Below, piece after piece: positions 7,976 to 16,449 of a stretch of 32,014 nucleotides of DNA. Location of the stretch: contig JAPLJI010000165.1 of the NCBI GenBank assembly GCA_026388655.1, forward strand, positions 1 through 32,014, written 5' to 3'. The position numbers were made by a program, and so were the translations under genes. The notes under the pieces are model-generated. The model did not search any database, had not been told where the DNA came from, and saw nothing but the letters and a program-made list of their open reading frames with translations. Each line of letters opens with the position of its first letter. Position 1 is the stretch's first letter. This stretch comes from Pseudomonadota bacterium (lineage in GTDB: Bacteria > Desulfobacterota > JAPLJL01).

Positions 7976-8404
7976 ATGAACCCCGTAAAAATCATCAAGC
8001 GTTACCAGAACCGGAAATTATACGACACGGAAACCAGCTGTTATATCACCCTGGAGGAAATCGCCGAGCTGATCCGGAAGGGCCAGGAAATCAAGATCAT
8101 CGATAAAGTCACCGGCGAAGACCTCACCTCCATCACCTTCTCCCAGATTATTTTCGAAAAAGGGCGGACCAGCCGCCAGATCCTCCCGATCAACGCCCTG
8201 AAAAAAATCATCCAGGCCGGCGGGGAATCCCTGGCCGAGATCTTCGAGATGGGGTTCTCCGGCATCCCCAAGAAAATCGACGAACAGCTCAATGAAATCA
8301 TGTCCCGGCTCACCGTCATCAAGGAGATGGAAACGGACATGAAAAAGATGAGTAAAAAACTTCAGGAACTGGAAAAGGAAGTAAAATACCGGAAGTCCGG
8401 CTAG
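7976..8404 (+). CDS. phaR: Polyhydroxyalkanoate synthesis regulator PhaR-like DNA-binding protein
   Basis: A 142-residue protein. The first 60 residues (IKRYQNRKLYDTETSCYITLEEIAELIR, then DLTSITFSQIIFEK) match the PhaR/PhbR N-terminal DNA-binding domain, which in PHA producers binds both DNA and PHA granules and represses phasin genes. The C-terminal third is a predicted coiled coil (EMETDMKKMSKKLQELEKEVK). GGAAGG lies upstream of the ATG. The patatin-like gene starts 18 nt after the stop, so the two form an operon. No PHA synthase or phasin gene is in the window, so a direct PHA role is inferred from the family alone. Confidence 0.85.
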   Translation: MNPVKIIKRYQNRKLYDTETSCYITLEEIAELIRKGQEIKIIDKVTGEDLTSITFSQIIFEKGRTSRQILPINALKKIIQAGGESLAEIFEMGFSGIPKKIDEQLNEIMSRLTVIKEMETDMKKMSKKLQELEKEVKYRKSG

Positions 8405-8422
8405 TCTCCCAGGAAGTCCAGA

Positions 8423-9637
8423 GTGCACGGAAAAATTACCGATATCCGCAGCCGCCTGAATAAAGGCAAGATCGCCGTGGTCTGCGCGGGCGGGGGAATC
8501 ACCGGCGGGGTCTACGAGATCGGGTGCCTCCGGGCCCTGGATGAAATCCTGGTCAACAAAAGCGTGGTGGATTTTGACATGTTCATCGGGATCAGCGCCG
8601 GATCCATGATCGCGTCCGCCCTCTCCTTCGGGGTCACCCCCGACCTGATGTTCAAAACCCTGATCGGCCCTACCACCGAAATCCAGGGATTCAACCGCGG
8701 GAATTTCTTCACCATCAATTACCCGGAATTCATCCGGAAACTCATTTCCGCCCCGTCAGTAGTATTCAACATTCTGAAAAGCTACTGGCGGAACCGCAAG
8801 GACATGCACCTTTTCGACGCCCTGACCTACCTCCAGGAGTTGATTCCCTCCGGTCTCATCGACGGGGGCAGCATAGCCAAGGACATCCAGGCCAGCCTGG
8901 CCAACAACGGACGGGAGGATTCCTTCCGGAGCCTGGCCAAGGAGCTTTACGTTATCGCGGTGAATCTCGACACCGGCCAGCGCGCCGTCTTCGGGGAAAG
9001 CAATTTCCGCGAGGTTCCGATCTCCAAGGCCGTGCAGGCCTCCTGCTCGCTCCCCCTGCTTTTCCGCCCCACCCGCATCAACGGGGCCGATTACATTGAC
9101 GGCGGGGTGTTCAAAACCGTCCACCTGGATGTGGCCGCCCGGCACGGGGCCGACCTGATCATCTGCATCAACCCGATCGTCCCCCTTTACAACAACCCGG
9201 CCACCCCCATCATCCCCCTGGTGACCGGAAAATCCCGCTACCTGCGCGACCGCGGAATGATCCCGGTGGTAGACCAGGCTTTCCGGATCCTGATTCACTC
9301 CCGGCTCCGCTACGGGATTGAGCAGTTCCGCCTGGAGCACCCCGACATCGACCTGATCCTCCTCGAGCCCGACCCGACCGACTACATGATGTTTTTCTAC
9401 AATATCCTCCGCTTCTCCTCCCGGGTCATGATCGCGGAGCACGGTTTCGAGCAGACCCGGAAGAAAATCAACGAAAACTTCGATTCCTACGCGCAGGTCT
9501 TCGCCCGGCACGGTTACGACATCTCCCACAAGTTCATTGACGAGGAAGCCGAGGAAACCCAGAGACATGGAAATTCCCTGACCGCCATCGCCAAGAAATT
9601 CACCCAGCTTCCCCTGGTCCGCCGCATCCGTGGGTAA
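8423..9637 (+). CDS. Patatin-like phospholipase/acyl hydrolase
   Basis: A 404-residue protein of the patatin family, serine lipid acyl hydrolases with a Ser-Asp dyad. The oxyanion motif GGGITGGVYEIG is at about residues 20-32. The nucleophile elbow GISAGS places Ser58, and DGGV gives Asp226. The start is GTG, supported by AGGAAG 6 nt upstream; an ATG is absent nearby. There is no signal peptide, so the enzyme is probably cytoplasmic or membrane-peripheral. It directly follows the PhaR-like gene. This suggests action on membrane lipids or on storage-granule material; some intracellular PHA depolymerases are hydrolases of other folds, so this remains inference. Confidence 0.88.
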   Translation: MHGKITDIRSRLNKGKIAVVCAGGGITGGVYEIGCLRALDEILVNKSVVDFDMFIGISAGSMIASALSFGVTPDLMFKTLIGPTTEIQGFNRGNFFTINYPEFIRKLISAPSVVFNILKSYWRNRKDMHLFDALTYLQELIPSGLIDGGSIAKDIQASLANNGREDSFRSLAKELYVIAVNLDTGQRAVFGESNFREVPISKAVQASCSLPLLFRPTRINGADYIDGGVFKTVHLDVAARHGADLIICINPIVPLYNNPATPIIPLVTGKSRYLRDRGMIPVVDQAFRILIHSRLRYGIEQFRLEHPDIDLILLEPDPTDYMMFFYNILRFSSRVMIAEHGFEQTRKKINENFDSYAQVFARHGYDISHKFIDEEAEETQRHGNSLTAIAKKFTQLPLVRRIRG

Positions 9638-9731
9638 AACCTCGGGCCGTAGCCCCCAAAGGCAAAGGGCGGAGCGCAAAAAGCCAAGCGTTTTAAAATT
9701 TTAACAACCGACAGATCACGAGAACTTCCAG

Positions 9732-9757
9732 GCCCCGCGATCAAGACGGGGCTTTTT
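9732..9757 (+). terminator. Rho-independent terminator after the phaR-patatin operon
   Basis: GCCCCG (9732-9737) pairs with CGGGGC (9747-9752) around a 9-nt loop and is followed by TTTTTGT. It lies about 95 nt after the patatin stop codon. Confidence 0.75.
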
Positions 9758-9789
9758 GTCTGGCTGGCTCTCCGGAGCGCGGATATTGT

Positions 9790-9818
9790 TTGGATCGCGC
9801 GGGCGATTGTCATATAAT
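9790..9818 (+). promoter_or_regulatory. Candidate sigma-70-type promoter for the SDR gene
   Basis: TTGGAT (9790-9795) and a perfect TATAAT (9813-9818) are 17 nt apart. They sit after the terminator and 73 nt before the SDR start codon. The TTGGnT -35 box resembles the one before mutM. Confidence 0.5.
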
Positions 9819-9891
9819 TCCATTCAATTCTTTAAAAAGAAATGAAGTCCTGCCTGCCGAACGGCGGGAAACATACCAGGGGGACGATCCG

Positions 9892-10719
9892 ATGAAAGAT
9901 TTTAAGAACAAGGTAGCAGTCATCACCGGCGCGGGATCGGGTATCGGCCGGGCCACGGCCCTGGCCTTCGCCCGGGAGGGCGCGAAGCTGTATCTCACCG
10001 ACATCAACGCCGAGCGGATCGAGGCCGTGGGCCGGGAGATCCAGGCCCTGGGCGCGGAGGCGAAAACCTACGTGTTCGATTCCTCCAACCGTGAGGCGAT
10101 GGAGAGATTCGCCGCCGACGTTTACGCGGCCGCGGGCCGGGTGGATATCCTGCACAACAACGCCGGCATCGGGGTAGCCGCGCCCTTCGAGAGCATCCCG
10201 CTTGACCTCTGGGAGAAAATCATCAACGTCAATCTCTGGGGTTACATTTACGGCATCCATTATTTCCTGCCGCGCATGATCGCCCAGGGCGGAGGCGGGC
10301 ACATCGTCAACACCGCCTCCAGCGCCGGCCTGACCGCCGTGCCTCTGCTCGGGGCTTACAACACCACCAAGTTCGCCCTGGTCGGCCTTTCCGAGACCAT
10401 GAGCATCGAGCTCCAGAAATACGGCATCTACACCACCGCCGTCTGCCCCGGCGTGATCAACACCAACATCGTCAAAGACACCCTCTTCGTGACCTCCACC
10501 CCCAAACTGGCCAGGAGAAGAAACCAGATCATCGATTTCTACCGGAATAAGGGCGTCTCCCCCGAAAGGGTGGCCCGGGATGTCTTGAAAGCGGTGCGCA
10601 AGCGGCGCCCCCTCCAGCTCTCCCCCTTCTGGCAAGTATTCCCGGGGTGGTTCCTGAAAAAGATCTCCGTCCGCGCTCAGAACGCCTTCACCCGCTTCCT
10701 CGCCTCGAAAGTGATTTAA
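9892..10719 (+). CDS. Short-chain dehydrogenase/reductase (classical SDR)
   Basis: A 275-residue NAD(P)-dependent oxidoreductase of Rossmann fold. TGAGSGIG near the N-terminus binds the cofactor, LYLTDIN places an Asp after beta-2 (favouring NAD), NNAG follows, and the catalytic Ser-Tyr-Lys is seen in NTASSAGL and YNTTK. The C-terminal extension (RRRPLQLSPFWQVFPGWFLKK type) is common in SDRs acting on lipophilic substrates. The ATG at 9892 has CAGGGGGA upstream; the frame is open earlier from a TTG but has no ribosome binding site there. The substrate cannot be told from sequence. It is probably a single-gene unit between a terminator and the ABC genes. Confidence 0.9.
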   Translation: MKDFKNKVAVITGAGSGIGRATALAFAREGAKLYLTDINAERIEAVGREIQALGAEAKTYVFDSSNREAMERFAADVYAAAGRVDILHNNAGIGVAAPFESIPLDLWEKIINVNLWGYIYGIHYFLPRMIAQGGGGHIVNTASSAGLTAVPLLGAYNTTKFALVGLSETMSIELQKYGIYTTAVCPGVINTNIVKDTLFVTSTPKLARRRNQIIDFYRNKGVSPERVARDVLKAVRKRRPLQLSPFWQVFPGWFLKKISVRAQNAFTRFLASKVI

Positions 10720-10818
10720 AGTGGAGCTTCCCGGACCGAAGATAAACTAACCCCATAAAATCCGTTGGAAGAATATCGCACAAAAAATAACGCCCCACCC
10801 GCGCCGGAAGGCACTCCC

Positions 10819-11739
10819 GTGATTCGCTGCCGGGACCTGGTCGTGGCTTACGGAAGCCTTTTGGCGGTCAACGGGCTCTCCCTGGAAATCCTCCGGGGCG
10901 AATGCTTCGGCCTGCTCGGTCACAACGGGGCGGGGAAAACCACCGCCGTCGAGGTGTTCGAGGGCCTCCTCCCGCCCCGGGCGGGGACGGTGGAAATCCT
11001 GGGAGAAAGGTGGGGGCGAAGCGAAGCGGATGACCGCCGCCTCCGCCAGCGCCTGGGTGTGGCCCTCCAGGAAACGCACCTCCCGGAAAATCTCACCGTG
11101 TTCGAGATCATCCGGCTTTTCCGGAGCTTCTACCGCGGCGGCCGGGAAATAAACGAACTGATCGCGCTCATGGGCCTGGAGGAGAAAAAGAACGCCCGGG
11201 TGGGAAAACTCTCGAGCGGACAGCGCCAGCGCCTCGCCCTGGCCTGCGCCCTCGTGGGGGCTCCCGAGATCATTTTCCTGGACGAGCCTACCACCGGTCT
11301 CGATCCGCACGCCCGGTTGACCATCTGGCAGGCGATCGAGGCCCTGATCCGGGACAGTTGCACCGTGCTCTTGACCACCCATTACATGGAAGAAGCCGCC
11401 CGCCTTTGCCAGCGGGTGGGGATCATCGATAAGGGCCGCCTGATCGCCCTGGATTCCCCGGCCGGCCTGGTCCGGACGCTCGGGGCCGGGGAGATCGTGG
11501 AGCTCAAGGTGGAAGGCGAGTTCCCGCTCGAATCCGTGCGCCGGGTCCCCGGCGTTCACCGGGTCGAAAAGAGGGAACAGCAATGGATCCTAATGGTAAA
11601 CGATTCCACCCGAACGCTTCCGGGGATCCTTAGCACCCTCTCCGTTCAGGGAATGCGGGTGGATTCCGTTTCCACCCACCAGGCCACCCTGGAAGATGTC
11701 TTCGTCCGCCTGACCGGGAAAGGACTCGGCGATGAATAA
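10819..11739 (+). CDS. ABC transporter ATP-binding protein (ABC-2 exporter type)
   Basis: The nucleotide-binding subunit, 306 residues, partnered with the next gene. Walker A is GHNGAGKTT (residues 34-42), the signature is LSSGQRQRL, Walker B is IIFLDEPTTGLD, and the switch His is in LLTTHYMEEA. The C-terminal regulatory segment resembles drug or lipid exporter subunits such as DrrA/NatA-like proteins. I chose GTG at 10819 because GGAAGG lies 7 nt upstream and the protein then begins at the canonical IRCRDL strand. A TTG at 10765 would add 18 unconserved residues without a ribosome binding site. It overlaps the permease gene by 8 nt, so the two are translationally coupled. Confidence 0.92.
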   Translation: MIRCRDLVVAYGSLLAVNGLSLEILRGECFGLLGHNGAGKTTAVEVFEGLLPPRAGTVEILGERWGRSEADDRRLRQRLGVALQETHLPENLTVFEIIRLFRSFYRGGREINELIALMGLEEKKNARVGKLSSGQRQRLALACALVGAPEIIFLDEPTTGLDPHARLTIWQAIEALIRDSCTVLLTTHYMEEAARLCQRVGIIDKGRLIALDSPAGLVRTLGAGEIVELKVEGEFPLESVRRVPGVHRVEKREQQWILMVNDSTRTLPGILSTLSVQGMRVDSVSTHQATLEDVFVRLTGKGLGDE

Positions 11740-12814
11740 GGATCGCGCGCGGAGAACCCATCCCCTGCTCGAGCTGACGAAAGCCAGGTTCCTGGAATTT
11801 ATCCGCGATCCGTCCGCGATTTTCTGGGTTTTTATCTTCCCGATCCTGCTCACCGTGGTGCTCGGAATCGCTTTCAAGAACCAGGGGCCGGAAAAAATCG
11901 AGGTGGGGTTCCTGGGTCCCGCCGCGGAAGAACTCGTTGAACGGGTCCACGCCCAAAAACCGGCGGGTGACCTGGCGCGGTTGAAGCTGACCCTGATGGA
12001 TCCGGGGCAGGCCTCCGCGGCGCTCAGGTCCGGAAAGATCGATCTCATCGTGAGAGCGGAGCCCTGGGCGGGCGGGACGCCGATGATAACCTACCAATAC
12101 GATCCCACCCGGCCGGGAGCCCGGATGGCGCGGCTCGCCGTGGATAATTTGGTGCAAATGTCCTATGGACGAATCGACGCCGTTCAAGTCATCGAAGAAC
12201 AGGTCGAGGAAAAAGGCGGCCGCTACATCGATTTTCTCATCCCGGGGCTGATCGGGCTGAATATCATGGGAAGCTGCATGTGGGGCCTCGGGTATGCCAT
12301 TGTCGACTCCCGCCGGCGCAAGCTTTTAAAGCGTTTCGCGGTCACCCCCATGAACCGGTCCCATTTCCTTCTCTCGTTTGCCCTCTCCCGTCTCATTTTC
12401 ATGGTGTTCGAGGTGGGGATGCTGGTGGCTTTTGCTTACCTGGTATTCGACGTCCGGGTGCTTGGATCCATTCCCTCCCTGGCCCTGGTGGCGCTCCTGG
12501 GAACCGCCGCTTTTTCCGGCCTGGCCCTCCTGATCGCTTCCCGAACGGCGAGCACCGAAGCGGCTTCCGGCTGGATGAATTTTATTCAGCTTCCCATGTG
12601 GCTGTTGTCGGGGTCGTTCTTCGCCTATTCCCGCTTTCCCGAGTTTCTCCACCCTTGGATCCGCCTCCTGCCCCTGACCGCGCTGAACGACGCCGCCCGC
12701 GCGGTGATGAACGACGGGGCCGGGATGGGTGCGATCCCATTGGAGCTGGCTGTTCTCGCGTTCTGGGGCCTGATCAGTTTCTCCGTCGCCTCGAGGATAT
12801 TCAAATGGCATTAG
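11732..12814 (+). CDS. ABC-2 type transporter permease
   Basis: A 360-residue membrane subunit. One transmembrane helix near residues 27-46 (IFWVFIFPILLTVVLGIAF) is followed by a soluble loop of about 120 residues and then five or six helices from residue 170 to the end, the standard ABC2_membrane_3 layout. The motif RRRKLLKRFAVTPMNRSHFLLS precedes the core helices, as in many ABC-2 permeases. It starts inside the last codons of the ATPase gene. The cargo (drug, lipid or polysaccharide) cannot be decided. Confidence 0.9.
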   Translation: MNKDRARRTHPLLELTKARFLEFIRDPSAIFWVFIFPILLTVVLGIAFKNQGPEKIEVGFLGPAAEELVERVHAQKPAGDLARLKLTLMDPGQASAALRSGKIDLIVRAEPWAGGTPMITYQYDPTRPGARMARLAVDNLVQMSYGRIDAVQVIEEQVEEKGGRYIDFLIPGLIGLNIMGSCMWGLGYAIVDSRRRKLLKRFAVTPMNRSHFLLSFALSRLIFMVFEVGMLVAFAYLVFDVRVLGSIPSLALVALLGTAAFSGLALLIASRTASTEAASGWMNFIQLPMWLLSGSFFAYSRFPEFLHPWIRLLPLTALNDAARAVMNDGAGMGAIPLELAVLAFWGLISFSVASRIFKWH

Positions 12815-12950
12815 TCGTTCAGGTTATAGGTCATGGGTGACATGGCAAAGCGCATAGCGCAAAGGCAAAAAACAGGTCAAATGACCAATTGGGTTCTTAT
12901 CGGCGGTCGGCGGTCTGCCGTCGGCGGTCGCCTAAAGTTGGGAGGCTAAA

Positions 12951-13604
12951 ATGACTGATGCGACAGTTCAAGCATTGAATGGCCTTCGTGACCTATCCAT
13001 GCTCAAGTGGTATGTCATCCCGCTTCTTTCGATCATGTTTTACATCTACACCAAGGAAATCAAGCTGGCGCGGAAGACCGGGGACTGGAACGCCGTCCTT
13101 TGCGGAGCCACCATCTTAGGCGTGGATTTCTTCAACGAGACCTGGAACGGGTGGGTAATGCATTTCACCCAGCGCTCCGCCTTCTGGACCACGCCGGGAG
13201 ACACCGCCCTCCGCACCATGGTAGGGTGGAATATCGAGATCATTTTCATGTTCGCCATCCTGGGTATTATTTACTATCACACCCTGTCCGAGAGCACGCG
13301 GGAGAAGATCCTGGGCATTCCCGAGATGTGGTTCTGGGCCATCGTTTATTCGGCTTTCTGCGTCTTCGTGGAATGCCTGCTGAATCTCGGCGGCCGCCTG
13401 GTTTGGGAGTATTCCTTCTGGAACCTCTCCCTTAAGGGAATCCCGTTGATTTTCATCTTCGGATACTTCGAGTTTTTCTGCGCGTGCATCTGGGTCATCA
13501 CCCGTAAGACCCTGAAGGCCAAGATCGGCCTGGTGGTCTTCTTCTACTCGGTGCCGATCCTGATGAATATCCTGGCCTTCGGTTTCCTCGGGTGGAATTA
13601 CTAG
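12951..13604 (+). CDS. Multi-pass membrane protein of unknown function
   Basis: I do not recognise the family. The 217-residue protein has about six hydrophobic segments: residues 20-34, 48-61, 90-110, 126-145, 162-184 and 192-213. Aromatic residues are frequent in the loops (FFNETWNGWVMHF, WEYSFWN). The ATG has GGGAGG 8 nt upstream. Its stop codon lies within the left inverted repeat of a small insertion element (13598-13803). Before that insertion the frame would have ended one codon earlier, at TAA after Asn. The protein therefore seems essentially intact, with one added Tyr. Confidence 0.75.
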   Translation: MTDATVQALNGLRDLSMLKWYVIPLLSIMFYIYTKEIKLARKTGDWNAVLCGATILGVDFFNETWNGWVMHFTQRSAFWTTPGDTALRTMVGWNIEIIFMFAILGIIYYHTLSESTREKILGIPEMWFWAIVYSAFCVFVECLLNLGGRLVWEYSFWNLSLKGIPLIFIFGYFEFFCACIWVITRKTLKAKIGLVVFFYSVPILMNILAFGFLGWNY

Positions 13605-13803
13605 AGGGTATCATGAGTTTTGATTTAACTATTTGATAATAAAGAAAAAAATGAAAATATTTGATATGGTCTAATCTCGTTCTTTTTATGGAGTGCATTA
13701 GCTTGTTTATCCCGACAACGGAGGGACTAATGCAATGCATCGGCGAGCCGATGCAGTCCATATAAAAAACTTGATGAAAATAACTCATGATACCTTCTAG
13801 TAA
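13598..13803. mobile_element. MITE-like element with 22-bp inverted ends and TA flanks
   Basis: The ends 13598-13619 and 13782-13803 are inverted copies with one mismatch in 22 (TTACTAGAGGGTATCATGAG against the complement of the right end). The outermost bases fit TA plus a CTAGA-starting inverted repeat, as expected of IS630/Tc1-mariner-type TA duplication. The interior is full of further palindromes: TGCATTAG 13694-13701 with CTAATGCA 13727-13734, and a 9-bp hairpin at 13736-13755. There is no coding sequence, so any transposase would act in trans. The element is AT-richer than its surroundings. Confidence 0.75.
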
Positions 13804-13860
13804 AATGGCTTATGGCATATATAAATAAGGATAAAATATAGGAAAGGGAGAAATAATAAA

Positions 13861-14286
13861 ATGAAAAAGCGGAAAATATGCGCTGCCTTCTTGAGCCTGA
13901 TCCTGGCCCTGGCCATCTCAAACCTGGGATGCGCGATGGTGATGCACGGCTCCGACCGCTTTATCACGGTGAAATCCGAACCGGCGGATTCCCGGGTCAG
14001 GGTCAACGGTATCATGGGAAAAGATAGCGAACCTCTGAGGGTTCCATCCCAGGGATACTATTCAATAATGGTGGAAAAAGAGGGATACCAGCCGGAATAT
14101 TTAAGCGTCAGCAGCAGATACCATACGGGCTCCCTGGTTCTTGATATTTTGCAGGTTCCTATAGTCCTGGGATTTATCTGGATTATGGTGGACGCTTTCA
14201 GCGGGGCCTGGTTCAAACTGGACCCGGATGCATATGAAGTGTATCTGAAGCCGGCCGGCGTGAATGATCAATTAAAAACCCCGTGA
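13861..14286 (+). CDS. Small predicted lipoprotein with PEGA-like domain
   Basis: A 141-residue protein with a positively charged leader (MKKRKICAAFLSLILALAIS) ending near NLGC, a slightly non-canonical lipobox. The segment ITVKSEPADSRVRVNGIMG followed by YSIMVEKEGYQPE is the pattern of PEGA domains, small beta-sandwiches found in surface-associated proteins. A hydrophobic stretch (LVLDILQVPIVLGFIWIMVDAF) follows and may be membrane-embedded. GGGAGA is upstream of the ATG. It starts 58 nt after the MITE-like element, which may now supply or disturb its upstream region. Function unknown. Confidence 0.75.
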   Translation: MKKRKICAAFLSLILALAISNLGCAMVMHGSDRFITVKSEPADSRVRVNGIMGKDSEPLRVPSQGYYSIMVEKEGYQPEYLSVSSRYHTGSLVLDILQVPIVLGFIWIMVDAFSGAWFKLDPDAYEVYLKPAGVNDQLKTP

Positions 14287-14346
14287 TCAGCGGGAAAAAT
14301 GGCGTCAGGTTTCCTGTCGGCCCCGGTTCTGCTGTCATTATTCAGC

Positions 14347-14376
14347 TTGACCGTCCAAGCAATTCCAACATATATT
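14347..14376 (+). promoter_or_regulatory. Candidate promoter for the beta-helix lipoprotein
   Basis: TTGACC (14347-14352) and TATATT (14371-14376) with an 18-nt spacer, 56 nt before the ATG at 14433. Both boxes match the sigma-70 consensus at five of six positions. Confidence 0.5.
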
Positions 14377-14432
14377 ACATACGATAGAATTTCCGTTTGT
14401 TCTTAAAATTTTTCATTAAAAAAGGAGCAAAC

Positions 14433-16313
14433 ATGAACCTAATCCGGTTAAAAACGATTATTCTCCTCGGCGCGGCGGCGGGATTGGTTTTTTCCTGTTC
14501 CTCCGGCTCGAAAAAAGAAAATGCCATGGACGGGCAATACTCTCTCGGGGCCGATCAGCTGACCGGGGTCGATCAGCTGACCATGGATCTGAAAATCCCG
14601 GCCGGGGACGGGGGGCAAGATGTTCCCCAGAACTTCGATCTCGACCGGAAGCTCGGCGCGGGCGCGGCCGCCGGGGCGCCGGAGGTCAGCGGCGTCTGGG
14701 TCGGAACCATAACCTCGAACAACGAGGTAACAGACATCCTCGTCTGGCTCAAGGAAGACGGCGGATTCGTCGCCGCCGACGTGAAGAAATATAGCTGGCA
14801 GATCACGGGCGGAAATCTTTCGATCACCTACCCCGATAACCCCTCCAGCGCGGACATCCCCAAAATCCCCGCCACCGAAGCCCAGCTGGAAACCGGCTCC
14901 TTCACCTTCACTGATAACCAGCAAACCATGTCCATGGAAAGGATCATCGCCGGCACTTCCTGGCGGGGGCTCTGGGGAGCAACCATCGCCAATGTGCCCG
15001 CCCTCCTGGTTCCTCCCTCGGGATATACCCATATCGCCCTTTTTGAAGATGACGGAACCGTTTGGGTCGGGGAGGTGACCGGAGAAGGGACTTACAATGC
15101 CTCGGGAAGCTCCATGACCATCAAGCTCGCCTGGCCGGAGGAAGGAAAAGAGCTCACTGATAAAACCGTCAAAGCCGTCATCCCCGCAGGCAATTATGAT
15201 TGGCACGCCTTCGCCGTTGGACCGGGTGAAAGCCACGGGCTGGCCACGGTGACCATCTCGGACGGGGCGGTCCTCTGGGGCCATACCGAGTACGAGTACG
15301 GGGGAAGTATTCATATCAAGGACGGAGGGACCCTCATCGTGGACGGCGTCACTTTCAAGGACGCCCAATATTTCTACCTGGAAGACGGGGCCACCATGAT
15401 CATTGAGAACAGCACCATCGAGTTTGCCCGGTGGTCCGGCTGCCGTGCCTGGGGGCCCGAAGCGAGCAATTATAATTACGGCTTCAATGTGGGAATCGGC
15501 ACCAAGCTGGCCATTCGGAACTCGACGATCAACGCGAAGGGCGGGATTCCCTGCCTGATCGCTGCCTACGGGAACCCCGATTGGTTCGGCAAGGCCAACC
15601 AGGTAGATATCACCATCGAGAATAACACCATTACCACCGACGGAGCGGGGGGCATCGCCCTGGCCGCCGGGGTGATCAAGGGCAACACCTTTAATTTCAC
15701 CCAGGCGAACGACCAACTATACGCGATCATGGCCGCCAAGATCGAAAATCCCCTGCCCGGCAAGGAAGCCCTCGAAATCGAAGATAACACGTTCATTTCC
15801 CCGAACTCGGGGAGGGCGATTGTTTTCACCTCATTTTTTCCACCGCGGCTGGGACTCGCAAGCTGTCCGACGAATGTCGTGGGCAACCAGTTCACCGGCT
15901 TCCCCGTGGTTTTCTCCTCCGAACCAGACGGAGGTGGATCTCTCAACCTCTACCAGCAAGACCTGAATATCTCCGGGAACACTTACACGGATTGCGGGCA
16001 AATCTACTCGCCGCAGAATGAATTTATCGGTGCTTCCTTTTCCTCCGGGCTTCAAGCCACGGCAGTTTACCCTTCCCAGATTAATCTTTCTTGGGTGGAC
16101 GATTTCGATAACGAGGATGGGTTTAAGATCGAGCGAAAGACAGGATCGGGGGGAACTTATTCTGAAGTAGGGACAGTTGGGTCCGGCGTAACTGTTTATC
16201 AAGATACCGGACTTTTGCCCGGCACTATCTACTATTATCGGGTTAATGCTTACAACTTCACCGGAAGCTTAGGCTACTCCAATGAAGCCTGGGCGGAAAC
16301 TCCTATTGTATGA
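14433..16313 (+). CDS. Predicted lipoprotein with beta-helix and C-terminal fibronectin type III domain
   Basis: A 626-residue surface protein. The leader ends LVFSC (lipobox Cys22). Residues of roughly 75-250 form a beta-rich domain (VSGVWVGTITSNN, SGSSMTIKLAWPEEGKEL). Residues of about 265-530 show repeats typical of right-handed parallel beta-helices (IHIKDGGTLIVDGVTF, LEDGATMIIENSTIEF, LAIRNSTINAKGG, ITIENNTITTDG, LEIEDNTF). The last 85 residues are a fibronectin type III domain (INLSWVDDFDNEDGFKIER to YYYRVNAYNF). The start at 14433 has AAAGGAG 6 nt upstream. Beta-helix plus FN3 suggests binding or cleavage of an external polymer; no catalytic residues can be named. The C-terminus may have been altered by a frameshift, see 16282-16449. 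Confidence 0.8.
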   Translation: MNLIRLKTIILLGAAAGLVFSCSSGSKKENAMDGQYSLGADQLTGVDQLTMDLKIPAGDGGQDVPQNFDLDRKLGAGAAAGAPEVSGVWVGTITSNNEVTDILVWLKEDGGFVAADVKKYSWQITGGNLSITYPDNPSSADIPKIPATEAQLETGSFTFTDNQQTMSMERIIAGTSWRGLWGATIANVPALLVPPSGYTHIALFEDDGTVWVGEVTGEGTYNASGSSMTIKLAWPEEGKELTDKTVKAVIPAGNYDWHAFAVGPGESHGLATVTISDGAVLWGHTEYEYGGSIHIKDGGTLIVDGVTFKDAQYFYLEDGATMIIENSTIEFARWSGCRAWGPEASNYNYGFNVGIGTKLAIRNSTINAKGGIPCLIAAYGNPDWFGKANQVDITIENNTITTDGAGGIALAAGVIKGNTFNFTQANDQLYAIMAAKIENPLPGKEALEIEDNTFISPNSGRAIVFTSFFPPRLGLASCPTNVVGNQFTGFPVVFSSEPDGGGSLNLYQQDLNISGNTYTDCGQIYSPQNEFIGASFSSGLQATAVYPSQINLSWVDDFDNEDGFKIERKTGSGGTYSEVGTVGSGVTVYQDTGLLPGTIYYYRVNAYNFTGSLGYSNEAWAETPIV

Positions 16314-16449
16314 ATCCAGGTCTCAGGAGGGGGTAGGCACACCTGTGGGATGCGGCGTGGACCGCGCGAAAACCTACCGGATCGAGCTCACCGCCGGTTC
16401 CGGCGGCGAGCCGGTGGGTAATTACACGCTGAGCATAAGCGTGAATTAG
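16282..16449 (+). pseudogene. Coding remnant in a shifted frame after the beta-helix lipoprotein
   Basis: An open frame of 55 codons overlaps the end of the lipoprotein gene in another frame. Its last part encodes CGVDRAKTYRIELTAG, then GGEPVGNYTLSISVN before TAG. This reads like the final strands of a secreted beta-sandwich such as a pre-peptidase C-terminal (PPC) domain. There is no ribosome binding site. It may be the true tail of the lipoprotein lost by a frameshift, or the end of a deleted neighbouring gene. Confidence 0.5.

Noticed and set aside
16311-16313. TGA of the beta-helix lipoprotein as a selenocysteine codon, given nearby selA/selB
   Set aside because: Reading through in frame gives Arg-rich, non-protein-like sequence; the plausible continuation is in another frame. 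No SECIS-like hairpin is evident directly after the TGA.
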